Part shown: piece after piece, positions 47,701 through 59,088 of the stretch | Layout: every line of letters starts with the position of its first letter | Numbering within the stretch: position 1 is the stretch's first letter | Assembly: GCA_965153455.1 (NCBI GenBank) | Contig: OZ234493.1 | Location: 10,840,213-10,904,212, forward strand | DNA: 64,000 bases | Direction: 5' to 3' | Source: Sphagnum compactum | Lineage: Eukaryota > Bryophyta > Sphagnopsida > Sphagnales | Program-made: the position numbers and the translations under genes | The notes under the pieces: model-generated | Databases searched by the model: none | Told to the model about the DNA's origin: nothing | The model's input: only the letters and a program-made list of their open reading frames with translations

Positions 47701-50100
47701 AACCAGCTGATGATCGGTTGAAGGTTAACCTGACCCAAGAATGTGGTTGGAGCAGTAGTTACTAAACTTACCTAGAAGGTAGAAGGTAAACTTTGCAAGG
47801 AGTAAACTTTTTGTGAAATTTTGGGTTTTAACATAATTCAGGTGCGTAATGTAGATTTAAAATTTGACCCAAAATTTAAAAAATCCAAATTTGGATGCAC
47901 AATTTGGATTTAAAAACTCTCTTTTGGAAGTGGAAATCTTTTATATAATTTTTTTAAAAATGATGTTTGTCTATATGTACTATATGTACATTGTTTTTTT
48001 GCTCATTTTTTTAATTTTTTTTTGTTGGGTAATAGAGCATTACATCCTAGACCTTGGGCTCCACCCTTGCTTGGTTCACAAGGTGTAATGCCTTAATATT
48101 GAGGCATTACCCTAGACTTTCAAACCTAATTATTTCCTTCCTTCCTTCCTTCCTTCTTCCCTTATGCACTTAGATATGGAAAAGGCATATTAACATGTGC
48201 CTTTTCATGAACATGTTATTTAATATCAAACCTCTTCCAAGCCTAACTATGTCAATCCTTTCCTTCCCTTATCACACTTACATGGATATGAAAAGACAAT
48301 ATTAGTACGTGTTCTTTTTTCAGGTCTATGTTATCTATAATAACATGTTATTTGTAATTAACCTAAATTTAAATTAACGTCCTCTTTCAAGGCTATGTAC
48401 CTAACCTTTTTTCTTTTTTTGGCACTTTCATGGACATGAAATGAAATGGCACACATGACATGAAATTGGCACATTTTGAGATCTAACACAAAGAATGATG
48501 AACCATATGTGAACCTAAGATAAGAGGGAAAAACAAAGAGGGGGGGAGAGTTGAGAAAGGAGGGTGGATTTTTTTGGTTTCAAACATTTCATAAAGTTTA
48601 TGCATGTTTATGTGTCCCATATATAAACCTGAATTTTTTTTGGATCAATTTTTGAACAAAATTTTGGATTTTTTATTTTTTTATTTTTGGTTTTACAATT
48701 GTAAATTTGACTACTTTTTTTTTTGGGGAGCAATTTACCAAATTTTCAATATCACAAAATTGAATTTTTTAAAGTAATCTCTCCGCGGTGTCGAGATGAT
48801 GCATAAAATTCCTTGAGGTAATAATAATGGATGGGCCAATATTCAACAAAATTTGGTGTTTTTTTTTTTGGGGGGGGGGGGTCATCTTTACTTGTTTCCC
48901 TTGTCATCAATGCCATGTTGCAAATGAAGGGGGACTCCAGGTATGTTTGACAATTGTTGCCAAAAGGTTCACATGGGTATTATGGTAGTATTTTTTTTGT
49001 TGACTATACCATAGTACCTTGGCAGCTTCAATTAATTATATGATTTGTAGGCACATTGAAATTTTCACAAAATATTTAAATTATAAAATATTATAATAAA
49101 ATTTAAATTCCATGATTTGTAGGCACATTGAAATTTTCACAAAATACCCTTTTTCAAAAAAGTAAAATAAATAATGAATGAATTTTTTTTAAAAAAAATT
49201 TAGAATACTTGGAAATATTCCTTTTTTTTGACATGAAAGCTTCAAAATTAATCAATTGCTCAAACAGACGTGTTGCGTTTGTTTACATACATACAAGGGT
49301 TTGAAAGTAGTTTGAAATTTTTTTTTTTTTTTTGGGAGGGCTAGCACGATTGTAAAAATGTTGAAATTTTCAAAAATAGCTTTTCAAAGAAAATAATAAT
49401 AATTAAGAGGAAAATAGAGAATCTTTTGAAATATTTGAGAATATTCTATTTTTCCCGTGGGAATCTTTCAAAATCAATTAATTATTTGACTCACATAGGA
49501 AACAAGTGTTTCTTTGTTGAGTTTCTCCATGACAAAAATGGAACAACTAAGTTCATCCAAAGCAAAAGTCGTGACCTTGTACCCCGGAATTTTCAACATC
49601 TAATCACATCCATATCATATGAGCTAGTGGGTCAGGTGGGTGTGTGAGAAAAGGAAGGGCAAGACTTCAAAATCATTCATGCAAAAGATTGGAATCTCAT
49701 TGTACAACACCACAAGTATTGATTCTTGTGATGCAATTGCAAAATGCAAGTGAACACAAGAGAAAGATTGAACATGGTAAACAATGAGCTCAAAAAGGGC
49801 TCACATACATTAAAAGTTGTGGATTGAGAAGTGAACTTGAACTGTTTATATTATTGTGCTGAATGGGAGATTGTTTTCAAATCGTCAAACCTGCCATCAG
49901 TTCATCCAAATTAAGAATCTGAAATCATTATATGTTGGCAAGTTCTCCACATATGCAAAATAGTAAAAGAACCAGATGTGGCTGTTCTCTTATAATTTAA
50001 ATAAGCACCAAGCATTGATACATACGTTCTTCACATTGCCAACCTCATCAATTTCAATGGTTTGCAATTTCCAACCTCATTAGCATGGTTTTACTTTCTC
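47701..50100. other. AT-rich intergenic DNA with a short direct repeat
   Basis: No gene was recognised. A 35-base phrase 'atgatttgtaggcacattga' plus 'aattttcacaaaata' occurs at 49,039 and again at 49,111. A CCTT run lies at 48,136-48,155, and T/G homopolymers at 48,861-48,881 and 49,320-49,333. Confidence 0.5.
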
Positions 50101-50690
50101 CACTGTTCCAACATGATGTCAATAGTTGCATCTCAACAATTTCTTTACATAGCAGGCAATATCATGTTGGTCCCCTAGCCATGTGGAAAACCATAGTCCA
50201 TTGAAAGGAGTATCTCGCTTATGTGGCAGCACACACCATTGTCCATTTGCTCAGGCGCTAATACATCATGCTCTGCTGCCTTCTGACATTTTTGTACCTC
50301 CCTAATACCTTCTTTGCACATTCCTTGTCGCTGGTTGGCCAAACATCATAACCTACCCTCTAGTGTGTCTGGTAACCAGCATGGTCAGCATTCCCATACA
50401 ATCAACTATGTCCAGTACATGGCTTGAGGGTCCTAGTGACCACAAATAGTCTTGGCGCCATTATAGAAGGCCACACACCTCTCACATTGTTCAAAAAGGA
50501 TTTTGCACACTGCCTGCAATTTTTGTCATAGCATAATTTCTCAGACTTGGAATGGTCAAGTCCTCATCACCTTCACACCGCACTCTGCAAGGCACTCCTC
50601 CCTGTGTCAGTAGCATCACCTCCAACTAGTTGCAGCCCATGGAAGAACACCACATCCATTAGCTTGAATTTTGGAGGTGGCCATAGATGA
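50100..50690 (-). pseudogene. Decayed coding fragments, family uncertain
   Basis: This stretch is markedly less AT-rich than its left flank. Read on the minus strand it gives protein-like pieces separated by stops and frame changes. The first is 'KLMDVVFFHGLQLVGGDA' near 50,670-50,615, reminiscent of the start of plant alpha/beta-hydrolase-like proteins. It is followed by 'EDLTIPSLRNYAMTKIAG', 'RGVWPSIMAPRLFVV' and 'GYDVWPTSDKECAKKVL'. The pieces are in order and lie downstream of the PPR pseudogene on the same strand. I infer an old coding sequence; the family link is tentative. Confidence 0.4.
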
Positions 50691-50959
50691 AACAGATTAC
50701 AATGAGAGAGTTACCAAAAGGGTTGCTCCTAATAACTCCAAGACTACATTTACTATAGATTTGGCAGACTGAGTGTTGACCATAGCAAGTACAATAGCAT
50801 GATGATGATTCCACTCCATATGGGCAAATTTTATCTCTTTAACTTTGCTAAACTGTGGGCAAGATACAATTGTGAAACCCTCACAAAGTATGACATGGCA
50901 CATGTGAATTGAAACTATGAGAAGACAATCTAAAACATCAACAATGCTGACAGTCAAAA

Positions 50960-53225
50960 AAAGTTGTAACATACCAACATTGCAGTCATTTCACCATCTT
51001 AGAAGTGGTGAAAGCAATGGGCATCCCTCACAATGATTGCTCTCCCAACAATTTTTTTTTGATATGAACTTCATGGAAGTGTGTCAGCCACCACAAACCC
51101 ATGGAATTTTTTATGATGCAGAGTGGTGGTGTACCAAGATTTGTGCTGATCAGATGAAATGCAATAGCCGGTATCTCACAATGGTGATACCAATGGAACA
51201 CCTTTTTTTCTTCTTGCTCCACACCATGCAGCACACATTTCATGGCATTTCTGGCACATACCTGCATCATGCACCAACCTTGATAATCTCTCTCCAATCC
51301 TGCATGGATCTCAATGATCTGAGGGTGGTTTTGATCGCTTACTACAAATTTATGCACTTCACTATTCACTTTAATCCAGGTGCAAACTGGGTGTTTCTGC
51401 ACACTTCTTTTCCTTTCTGTCATTGAACATTCTCACTGAGATTCCAGTTGCCATCAGCAGCATATATGTTTGATAGCAGTACATAGCCTGCAGCATTTTC
51501 AGAATCCAGTTCAAGCACCTGTTGAGCAGCATGTTCTCCCATCTCCACATTATCATGAATTCTGCAAGCACTGAGCAAAGCCCTCCACACATCTGCATTT
51601 GGTTTGCAGGGCATTCCCTTGATCATATTTTCTGCCTCCTGTAGATGGCCAGCACGGCCAAGAAGGTCAACCATGCAGGCATAGTGCTCCACTTTTGCAG
51701 AAATCATGTAAGTTTCACTCATGGAACCATAAAGGCGCATTCCTTCATCAACCAGACCTGCATGGCTACAGGCTGATAGAATACAAACAAACGTGACATC
51801 ATCTGGCACTACACCTTCTTCACACATCTGTTTGAAGTGTTCAAGAGCTTTGTTGCCATGCCCATGCATGGCAAATCCTGCAAGTATGGAATTCCAAGAG
51901 ATCACATCTTGTGAGGGCATCTTGTTGAACACTTTGCAAAAGCATCATCCATGCTGCCACATTTTGCATACATGTCAATCACACTATTCCCCACAAAGAC
52001 ATCAGACTCACAACCATTTTCAATAATCTGCTCATGAACCTGCCTGCCCTCTTCAAGAGCAACAACACTGGCACAAGCATTCAGTACCCTGATGAAAGTC
52101 ACAGGACCTGGCTGCACACACCTTCCTGCTGCATTTTTCGAAATAGTTCCAATGCCTCGTACCCTTGTCCACATTTCACATGTCCAAATATCATAGCATT
52201 CCAAGTAACAAGATCCCATGTTGGCATCTTATTGAACACTCTGCAAGCATTATGCATGCTCCCACAATTTGCATACATGTCCACCAGGCTACTCCCCAAA
52301 AAGACATCTGAATCCCACCCACATTGCATGACAAGCTCATGAGCACACATGCCCTCGTCAAGTGCAACTACACTAGCACACACATTCACCACCCCCACTA
52401 AAGTGATGGGATCCAGCTCCACACCTTCCTGTTGCATTTGTTGAAATAGATCCAGTGCCTTCTGCCCTTGCCCACATTTCACATATCCCGATATCATGGC
52501 ATTCCAAGATACAACATTTCGTGAGGGCATCTTGTCAAACACTCTCCAAGCCTCATCCATGCTCCTACATTTTGCACACATGTCAACCAGGCTACTCCCC
52601 ACAAAGACATCCGAATCCCGACTGTTTTGAATGATCTGCATATGAACACACCTGCCCTCTTCAAGAGCCAGTATACTAGCACATGCATTCAGCACCCCAA
52701 CGAAAGTGACAGGGTCTGGCCGCACACCTTCTTCCTGCTGTTGCATTTGATGAAACAATTCCAGTGCCTTCCTCCCTTGCCCTCATCTCACATGCCCGAA
52801 TATCATTGCATTCCAAGTGACTACATTTCGAGGTGGCATCTTGTTGAAAGCTCTCCATGCATCCTCCATGCTTCCATATTTTGCATACATGTCAACCAAG
52901 CTACTCCCCACAAAGACATTCACCTCACAACCACTTGCAACAATCTGCTCGTGAGCTCGCTTGCCATCTTCGACGGATCTTGAACTAGCACATAAATTGA
53001 GCACCAAAACAAAAGTGCAGCTGTTAGGGTTTGCTCCTCCTTCAAGCTGCATTTGTTGGAAAAGCTCCATTACCTTCTCATGCTGCCCAGCCTTGACATA
53101 CCTTGCAAGCCTTGTGTTCCACGAAAAACTGTCCAATTGTACAGTCCCTGGTACCATTGTAGCCAACTTTGCTGCCACCCATGGAGGGTTCCGGTTGTCG
53201 TCAAGCCAGAGTCCATCTCCTGTGG
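50960..53225 (-). pseudogene. PPR-DYW protein pseudogene (PLS-class pentatricopeptide repeat)
   Basis: Nearly the whole of a DYW-class PPR protein can be read on the minus strand, but only by changing frame. Repeats such as 'SWNTRLARYVKAGQHEKVM', 'VFVGSSLVDMYAK', 'NVVTWNAMIFGHV' and 'LSACSHAGLVDEGMRLY' run from 53,180 to 51,470. The E region, 'WIKVNSEVHKFVVSDQNHP' and a DYW deaminase remnant with HxE ('HHCEIPAIAF') follow. Lesions are a TGA at 52,783-52,785 in place of the usual Cys of 'HVKCGQG', a 2-base gain in a GT run near 52,115-52,121, a 1-base loss near 51,940, a further shift near 51,423, another near 51,090, and loss of the final DYW and the second Cys pair. Intact relatives edit organellar RNA (C-to-U). 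No clear start codon with an organelle transit peptide was found. Confidence 0.88.
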
Positions 53226-53860
53226 TTTAATGCTTGAAATCCGGGTACCTCAAGTTCACCTTCTCAGAGCCTACCATCCCACCACTGCAAAGGATTCGAA
53301 AAGAAATGCCAGCCAAAGACTTTCTCTCTGGCTGGCTGCTACTGCTGCTGTTGCCGCCGGTCCAACCTCTCCACCCAGAGAACAAGAGGCTAGGGTTCTA
53401 CGGCCAAGACTCGTTATAAGTCGTAAGCAGCACGACTCCAGGTCGAGTGTATGGCGCACTCTCATCCCCATTAAGAATCGAAGATGCTGCAACAGCAAAA
53501 GCATTGAAGGAGTTGCAAAAACAGGAGTTGCATGAAGTTCAAGACCGGAAGCCTATCAATATAAGTCCTAAGCAGCACAGGGAACTGTAGGATCTGCAGG
53601 ATCTGTATCGACGCTGCATGACAGGGACAGAGTTCTTGTTCTCATGGGGATGCGGAAAACCCATCAAAGATGTTGAGATCAACTCCATGGAGAAATTATA
53701 ATTCCATCGCAAAGTAGAATTCGCAATGGAGAGAAATATCAGTGCCTCCTTTTCTCCTCGACCTTCTTCGTTTTGTCGCGTAATCATCGGTCTCAATACG
53801 GAGTGGGGCTGCGAGTGTGGTCAGGGTTTTAGGGTTTAAACCCCTAAACCCTAAGTTTTT
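53226..53860. other. GC-richer flank upstream of the PPR pseudogene
   Basis: Composition is gene-like and could be the old 5' exon or leader of the PPR locus. Opposing short ORFs (60-160 codons) overlap here, none with a recognised motif. It ends with 'ggtttaaacccctaaaccct', a short telomere-like phrase at about 53,833-53,852. Confidence 0.35.
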
Positions 53861-54470
53861 TTTTCCAAGTTTTTTTTATTTTAGCTATTTGTGTTTCATG
53901 TATTTAACATTTTTGGAACTATGGGATAATTGATATTAAAAAAAAAATTAAAAATTACATATATATATATATATACGTATATGTAGACTTTTTTGGTACA
54001 TAAAACATGGTAAGTTTTTTTTTCATTCTCTATGTTTGTGTGCATTGGGAGTGGATGAATTCATAAACGAGTTAAATTTCATAAACAAAAAGGATATTAA
54101 ATTTCCTCATTGATTACTAGCTTGTAATAAGTCAATTGTGGGAATGGGAGGTGGGTCTTGAAAAGGGGGGAGTTTAGAGGTAGCTAAACCTATTGCTATT
54201 TCTTGAGTTAAGATGGAAAATGTTTGTATCTTTTGGAGGGTAATGGAAATTATTTGACCCAAAAAAAAACCAAAACAAAAGTGGATAGCCTGCAAGCCAT
54301 TTCATACCCCAAGTTACATTGCCATAGTCATGTACAAAGATTTTTACTTGTTTTTGCAAACAATCAAAAACCTTGATTATCAAAAGGAGGAATTGATTTT
54401 ATGGGTGCTAATCATACTAATTTCTCTTTTACATGTGTTGCTTTTGAGCCAATGAAACCTTGAGTAGAAC
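53861..54470. other. AT-rich intergenic DNA, nothing recognised
   Basis: Includes a TA/AT run near 53,959-53,980. No gene or ordered repeat was found. Confidence 0.5.
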
Positions 54471-54756
54471 GCATCATAAACTTGCCCCATTCATGTATAT
54501 GTGTTTTTACAACACTTTAACAATGTGTTCAAAATTAAACGTTAACAAAGTGTTAGTACAATCATTGATATGATGTTGGGGTGACATTGTAACACATTAT
54601 AATGATTGATCAACATTTCACTAACACTTAAACCATGTTTGCCAACATCATGACATGGGTCTTTTTTCCATTGCCTTCAGAAATGTGGCACAAACACTAT
54701 TGTTAAAGTGTTGTAGAAGCACATATAAATGAATGGGGCAAGTTTGTGATGCATGA
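54470..54756. mobile_element. MITE-like element with terminal inverted repeats of about 58 bp
   Basis: The left end reads 'gcatcataaacttgccccat', then 'tcatgtatatgtgtttttac' and 'aacactttaacaatgtgtt'. The right end (54,695-54,756) is its inverted copy: 'aacactattgttaaagtgtt', 'gaatggggcaagtttgtgat', 'gcatg'. Arms agree at roughly nine of ten positions. The total is about 285 bp with no ORF. Size, inverted ends and lack of coding fit a non-autonomous DNA transposon. A target-site duplication could not be assigned by eye. Confidence 0.8.
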
Positions 54757-57235
54757 TTAGGGATGCAAGTTTGAGCATGTAAGATTACTTATGACAACAT
54801 GCACTAAGGTGCAAATCCTGTCCTTTGAAAAGACCATGTCAAGCCGTCAATGAAAGGAGTTGGGATTGATTAAATGAAGCACATGTAATTGTTCATATCC
54901 CATGTGAAAGCTGATTTTTCAAACAATGTATGCAAACATGTGGCGTACTACATCACGTGTCCTTGTACGTTCATTGTCATGGGCACATAAATTCCCATCA
55001 AAGGTCAATGGGTTAGGTGCAAACACATTGAGGAAAACATGCAATCAAAGGATGGGGAAGTTTGAACCAAATCCAAAACATTGTGGAAAATTTCATAAAA
55101 GGTTATTGAAACATGGGATGACATGTGTTGTAAGCCATGTGCTTGCCCCAAGGCCGAAATATGACAAAATGTGAGTTTGATGTGCATTAAACATTTCTTC
55201 AAAAATCATGGTAAAAAAGGTGTGATGGGGTAAGTGTTTCAAGATGAAATCTTGAAACTGATCTATTTGTTGGCCTATAGGTTATTCAAATGGATGAAGG
55301 CATACGTGTTGAAGGTGGTAAAGGTTGTTGGTCACTTTCAAGTATTGTTGGAAAAGGAAAGTGTCATCATCAACCCAAACTAGGGATTCAAAAAGGATGG
55401 GATGTTGTTCAATTATAAATAAGCATTGGTTAATGTAATGAGAGTTCAACTTCCCCAATAGGTTGTTGGAACAATGGTACCTCCTAAAAGAAGTTCAATC
55501 ACTCCAAAGGAAATTGGGAAGGAAACATATTTGTAGGCTAGAATCCATTCAAATTATTGAGTTACCTTAGGCCCAAAAGGCACACAAAAAGTTGAAAAAG
55601 GATTGCCCAAATGGGAGGGGGTAGACAACAAATAAGGTAGGATGGGCATTACACAAGACAATTGGTTAAAATCCCATAGGTGACTTGAACATCCGTTAGC
55701 TTAAGGAATAAATCCACTTGTTGACCATTTTCTAGCAAAACATTTTCAATAAAAGATGAAAGGAATGATGGCGAAGCCATGAGAATTCCTTAAACTTTAA
55801 TACCATATAATGGGTTGATAAACAAGGAAGGAGGGACAAAGTCGACAATTAAACCAAATGGGGACCCTGCAACACATTTGTGAGATTGTATAGATAACCC
55901 TTTTGCACATAGTTCAATTTTTTAAGTACTTAAATTCAAATGAAATGACAAAAAACCTAAAATATGTGTGTTATCTACAATGGTTAGAAATATGTATGAA
56001 GGAAATCAATTGATCATGGATCATAAGGCCTTGAAATGTGTTAGGGCAAACAATGGCTAACCTAATGGATCACATTACAAAATACCCATGATTGGTGGGA
56101 TGACATTAACATCCCCATCTTGATTACAATGGCTATAATATAAAGGAGAGTTAAAAGCATAAAATGCATGAACAAAGGGGATGAATTGAATGATGTCACC
56201 TTTTGCAACATGAAATTTTGAAACATGACCCTTCTTGAAATATAGTTAAAGGTGTTTGCCACATCCATAATTTGAAAGATGACCCAAGTAAGGTGCAATT
56301 CAAGAGTGCACCTAATGTCATGGAGGACTTATTTTGCACCTACCTTTTGTGGCCATTCCAAATTGATGAGAAAAAAAGGCTTCACAAAATTGAAAGTTAG
56401 TATGATTGACAAGTTAACTTTTCCCTTACATGGGCAAATCCCACCAAGGTTTGGCCATGACTAAAAGGTGAACCATTTTGAGAACAATGTGCAATGTGTT
56501 AGGGGATGCAACCTTGAGCCATGTGGGAACATAGTTGAAACAATTGTGGGAAGTCAAAATCTTCAAAAATAAAACAATTTCAAAGGAGTTAAACACCATT
56601 TTAGAACGACCATTAGTAGACAAATGAGGCATGTGATTGAAAATTGATTTAAAAAAATCAAAGGAAAATTCAAGATTTTAATCTAGTTCATAATTTTTCA
56701 CACATATAAAAAAGAAACCATTTGAATTCATATGAAGGGTTGTAATAGCCGATATGGTGTTGGTAGATGTGAGGGCAAAAATAAAGGTGTTAATGCACAT
56801 GACATGTGAATATCCCTTGTACACTTAAAGACCAAACTCTAATGAAGGTGTTCATGTTAGAACCAAGTGATGAAGATAAACTTATTGCTAAAGCTTGGAC
56901 CTACAAGAATACTCGAGTATTTTTCCAATCCCTCACAAAGAAACATTTAAACCTAATCTATTGGAAGAAATTTGGGGATATGCAACCATATTATTTGCGA
57001 CTATATGCGACAATGTGACGTTTGCAACTATTTTTTCAACTATTTACCAACATCACCAAATTTTGGGAAGGTTTGCGACTATATTGCAACTAATGTGTGA
57101 CTATTATCTTTTTCATTATCTTATGTGAATCCTTCTAAAATGATATTCATCTGTGAATAAGCCCCCATGGCCTATTAATTGCATGTGTAATCAAAATTTA
57201 GTCACAAATTGATATACAATGTGTATTATGGGCAT
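54757..57235. other. Intergenic DNA, nothing recognised
   Basis: No conserved coding sequence was recognised. ORFs of 60-82 codons lack motifs. Composition is slightly less AT-rich than the array that follows. Confidence 0.45.
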
Positions 57236-57239
57236 CATA

Positions 57240-58110
57240 AGCATACATGTTTGGTGCAAAACTTGGTTAAACATGAAATTTAGGTTAAACTTGGCAAAAT
57301 TTGGTTGAACATAACTATTTAGGTTAAACATGGCAAAATTTTGCAAAATTTGACAAAACATATCTATTTAAGTTAAACTTGGCAAAACTTGGTAAAATTT
57401 GGTTATTTAAGTTAAACTTGGTTAGATTTGGCGAAACTTGGCAAAATTTGGCAAAGTTTACATTAATTTAGGGTATTAAAGCAAAACTTGGCAAAACTTG
57501 GTTAAACATGGCTACTTAAGTTAAACCTAACTAAACTTGGCAAAACTTGGATGAATTAGGCTAAATTAAGGTATTGTTGCTAAACATGGTTACTTAGGTT
57601 AAACTTGGTCAAATTTGGCAAAACTTAAATAAATAAAGTTAAACTAGGGTATTGAGGTTAAACATGGTTAAACATGGTTAAACATGGTTAAATTTGGATA
57701 AGTTAAATTAAACTAAGGTATTGAAGCAAAATTTGGCTAAACTTGGTTTAAAATTGCTACTTAATTTTAAATTGGTTAGATTTGGCAAAACTTGGAGAAA
57801 TTAAACAAAATTAGGGTATTGATGTTATATATGGCTAAACATGATTATTTTAAAATTAAACTTGGTTAGATTTGTTAAGTTTTAATATGTTAGGCTAAAA
57901 TATGGTATTGATGTTAAACTTGGTTAAATTTGGCTAAAGATGGCTACTTAAGTTAAAGTTGAATACACTTGGCAAAACATGACAAAACATGGCTAAACAG
58001 AACCACTTAAGCTAAATTTGGCTAAACTTGAATTAATTTTGGTTAAATTTGCTTCAATTTGGTTAATTTGATTTTTTTAAATGATTAAAATTGGTTAAAC
58101 CAAGTTAAAT
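57240..58110. repeat. Degenerate satellite-like array of 'aacttggcaaaacttggtta'
   Basis: Dozens of short imperfect repeats of 'ggttaaacttggcaaaactt' and 'ggctacttaagttaaacttg' fill about 0.9 kb. Short subunits (8-12 bases: 'aaacttgg', 'aaacatgg') combine into longer units of about 40-60 bases that include 'gctacttaagttaaa'. A sparser continuation built on 'aaattaggtta' runs to about 58,290. There is no coding frame. Confidence 0.85.
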
Positions 58111-58964
58111 TAAGTTATTTATATTTCTCTAAGTTAAAATTAGGATAATGAAACTAAAATAAATTAGTCTAAATCAGTTTAAACTATATTAAATTATGTT
58201 AAATTGGGTTGCATTAGACTAAACTATATTATTTAAGCTAAAGTAAGTTAAATTGTGTTAAAATAGGTCAATTTAGGTTATGGTAAACTAAATAATACTA
58301 GTTAAACATTTGTTTGTCCATTTCAAACTAAATTGAATTTGGTTATATTAATTCAAATTCAAATATTGTTTTAATACGAATACAATAGTTGTGTAGTCAT
58401 ATTTTTTAGTCATAATTACTTTTAATCTTAATTATAATCATATGTATAGTCATGTAATCATAATTTTGACCATAGTCATTAAATGATAACGACTAAAGGA
58501 CACATATGATTATATGACTATGTTTGGACATTAGTCACAAGATGCCCTAATCATAAAAATCACATTTTAGTGTTGTGATTGATTGATATCACATATTAAA
58601 TAAATTATAATTATCAGTTAAATAATTATTCATTAATTAACTAGTTATCCATTTAATATAAATTTAAGAAATAAGTAGTTGAAATTTTATATTCAAGAAT
58701 TATAATTAATAAACTAAAATGATTTACTAATCAATTTTTATGAAATAATAAATAAATTGTGATTTTTCATTAAATAGTTCATCATTAATTAAATATAAAT
58801 AATTAGTTAAATAATTACTTATTTGTATGTATTAATTAATATTAATTATTGATGGATTTATACTTTTAATTAATATTTGATGCCATTATTACTTATTATT
58901 ATTAACAGGTGGATAGGAAATTAATGAATTAACTAATTAATGAATGAATTCTCTACTTATGGAG

Positions 58965-59088
58965 TTGACACAATTGAAAGGGAAACCAAATTGTATGGGA
59001 TAAAAAATTTAGTCACAACCTAATTGCAAACTATTTGCAACTAAATTTTTTATCCCATATTGTTTGGCTCCCTTTTCAAGTGTGTCAA
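58965..59088. mobile_element. Compact hairpin element, about 50-bp arms, 124 bp total
   Basis: The left arm 'ttgacacaattgaaagggaa' continues to 'atgggataaaaaatttagt'. After about 24 bases the right arm gives 'actaaattttttatcccata' and ends 'cttttcaagtgtgtcaa'. Arms pair along about 50 positions with few mismatches. It would form a very stable fold-back in RNA. It is probably a small MITE with TTGACAC ends; a miRNA-like or siRNA-producing hairpin is an alternative. Confidence 0.78.

Noticed and set aside
52783-52785. In-frame TGA of the PPR gene considered as a site of RNA editing back to CGA or as recoding
   Set aside because: U-to-C editing is known in organelles, not for nuclear genes, and the locus carries several frameshifts that editing could not repair.
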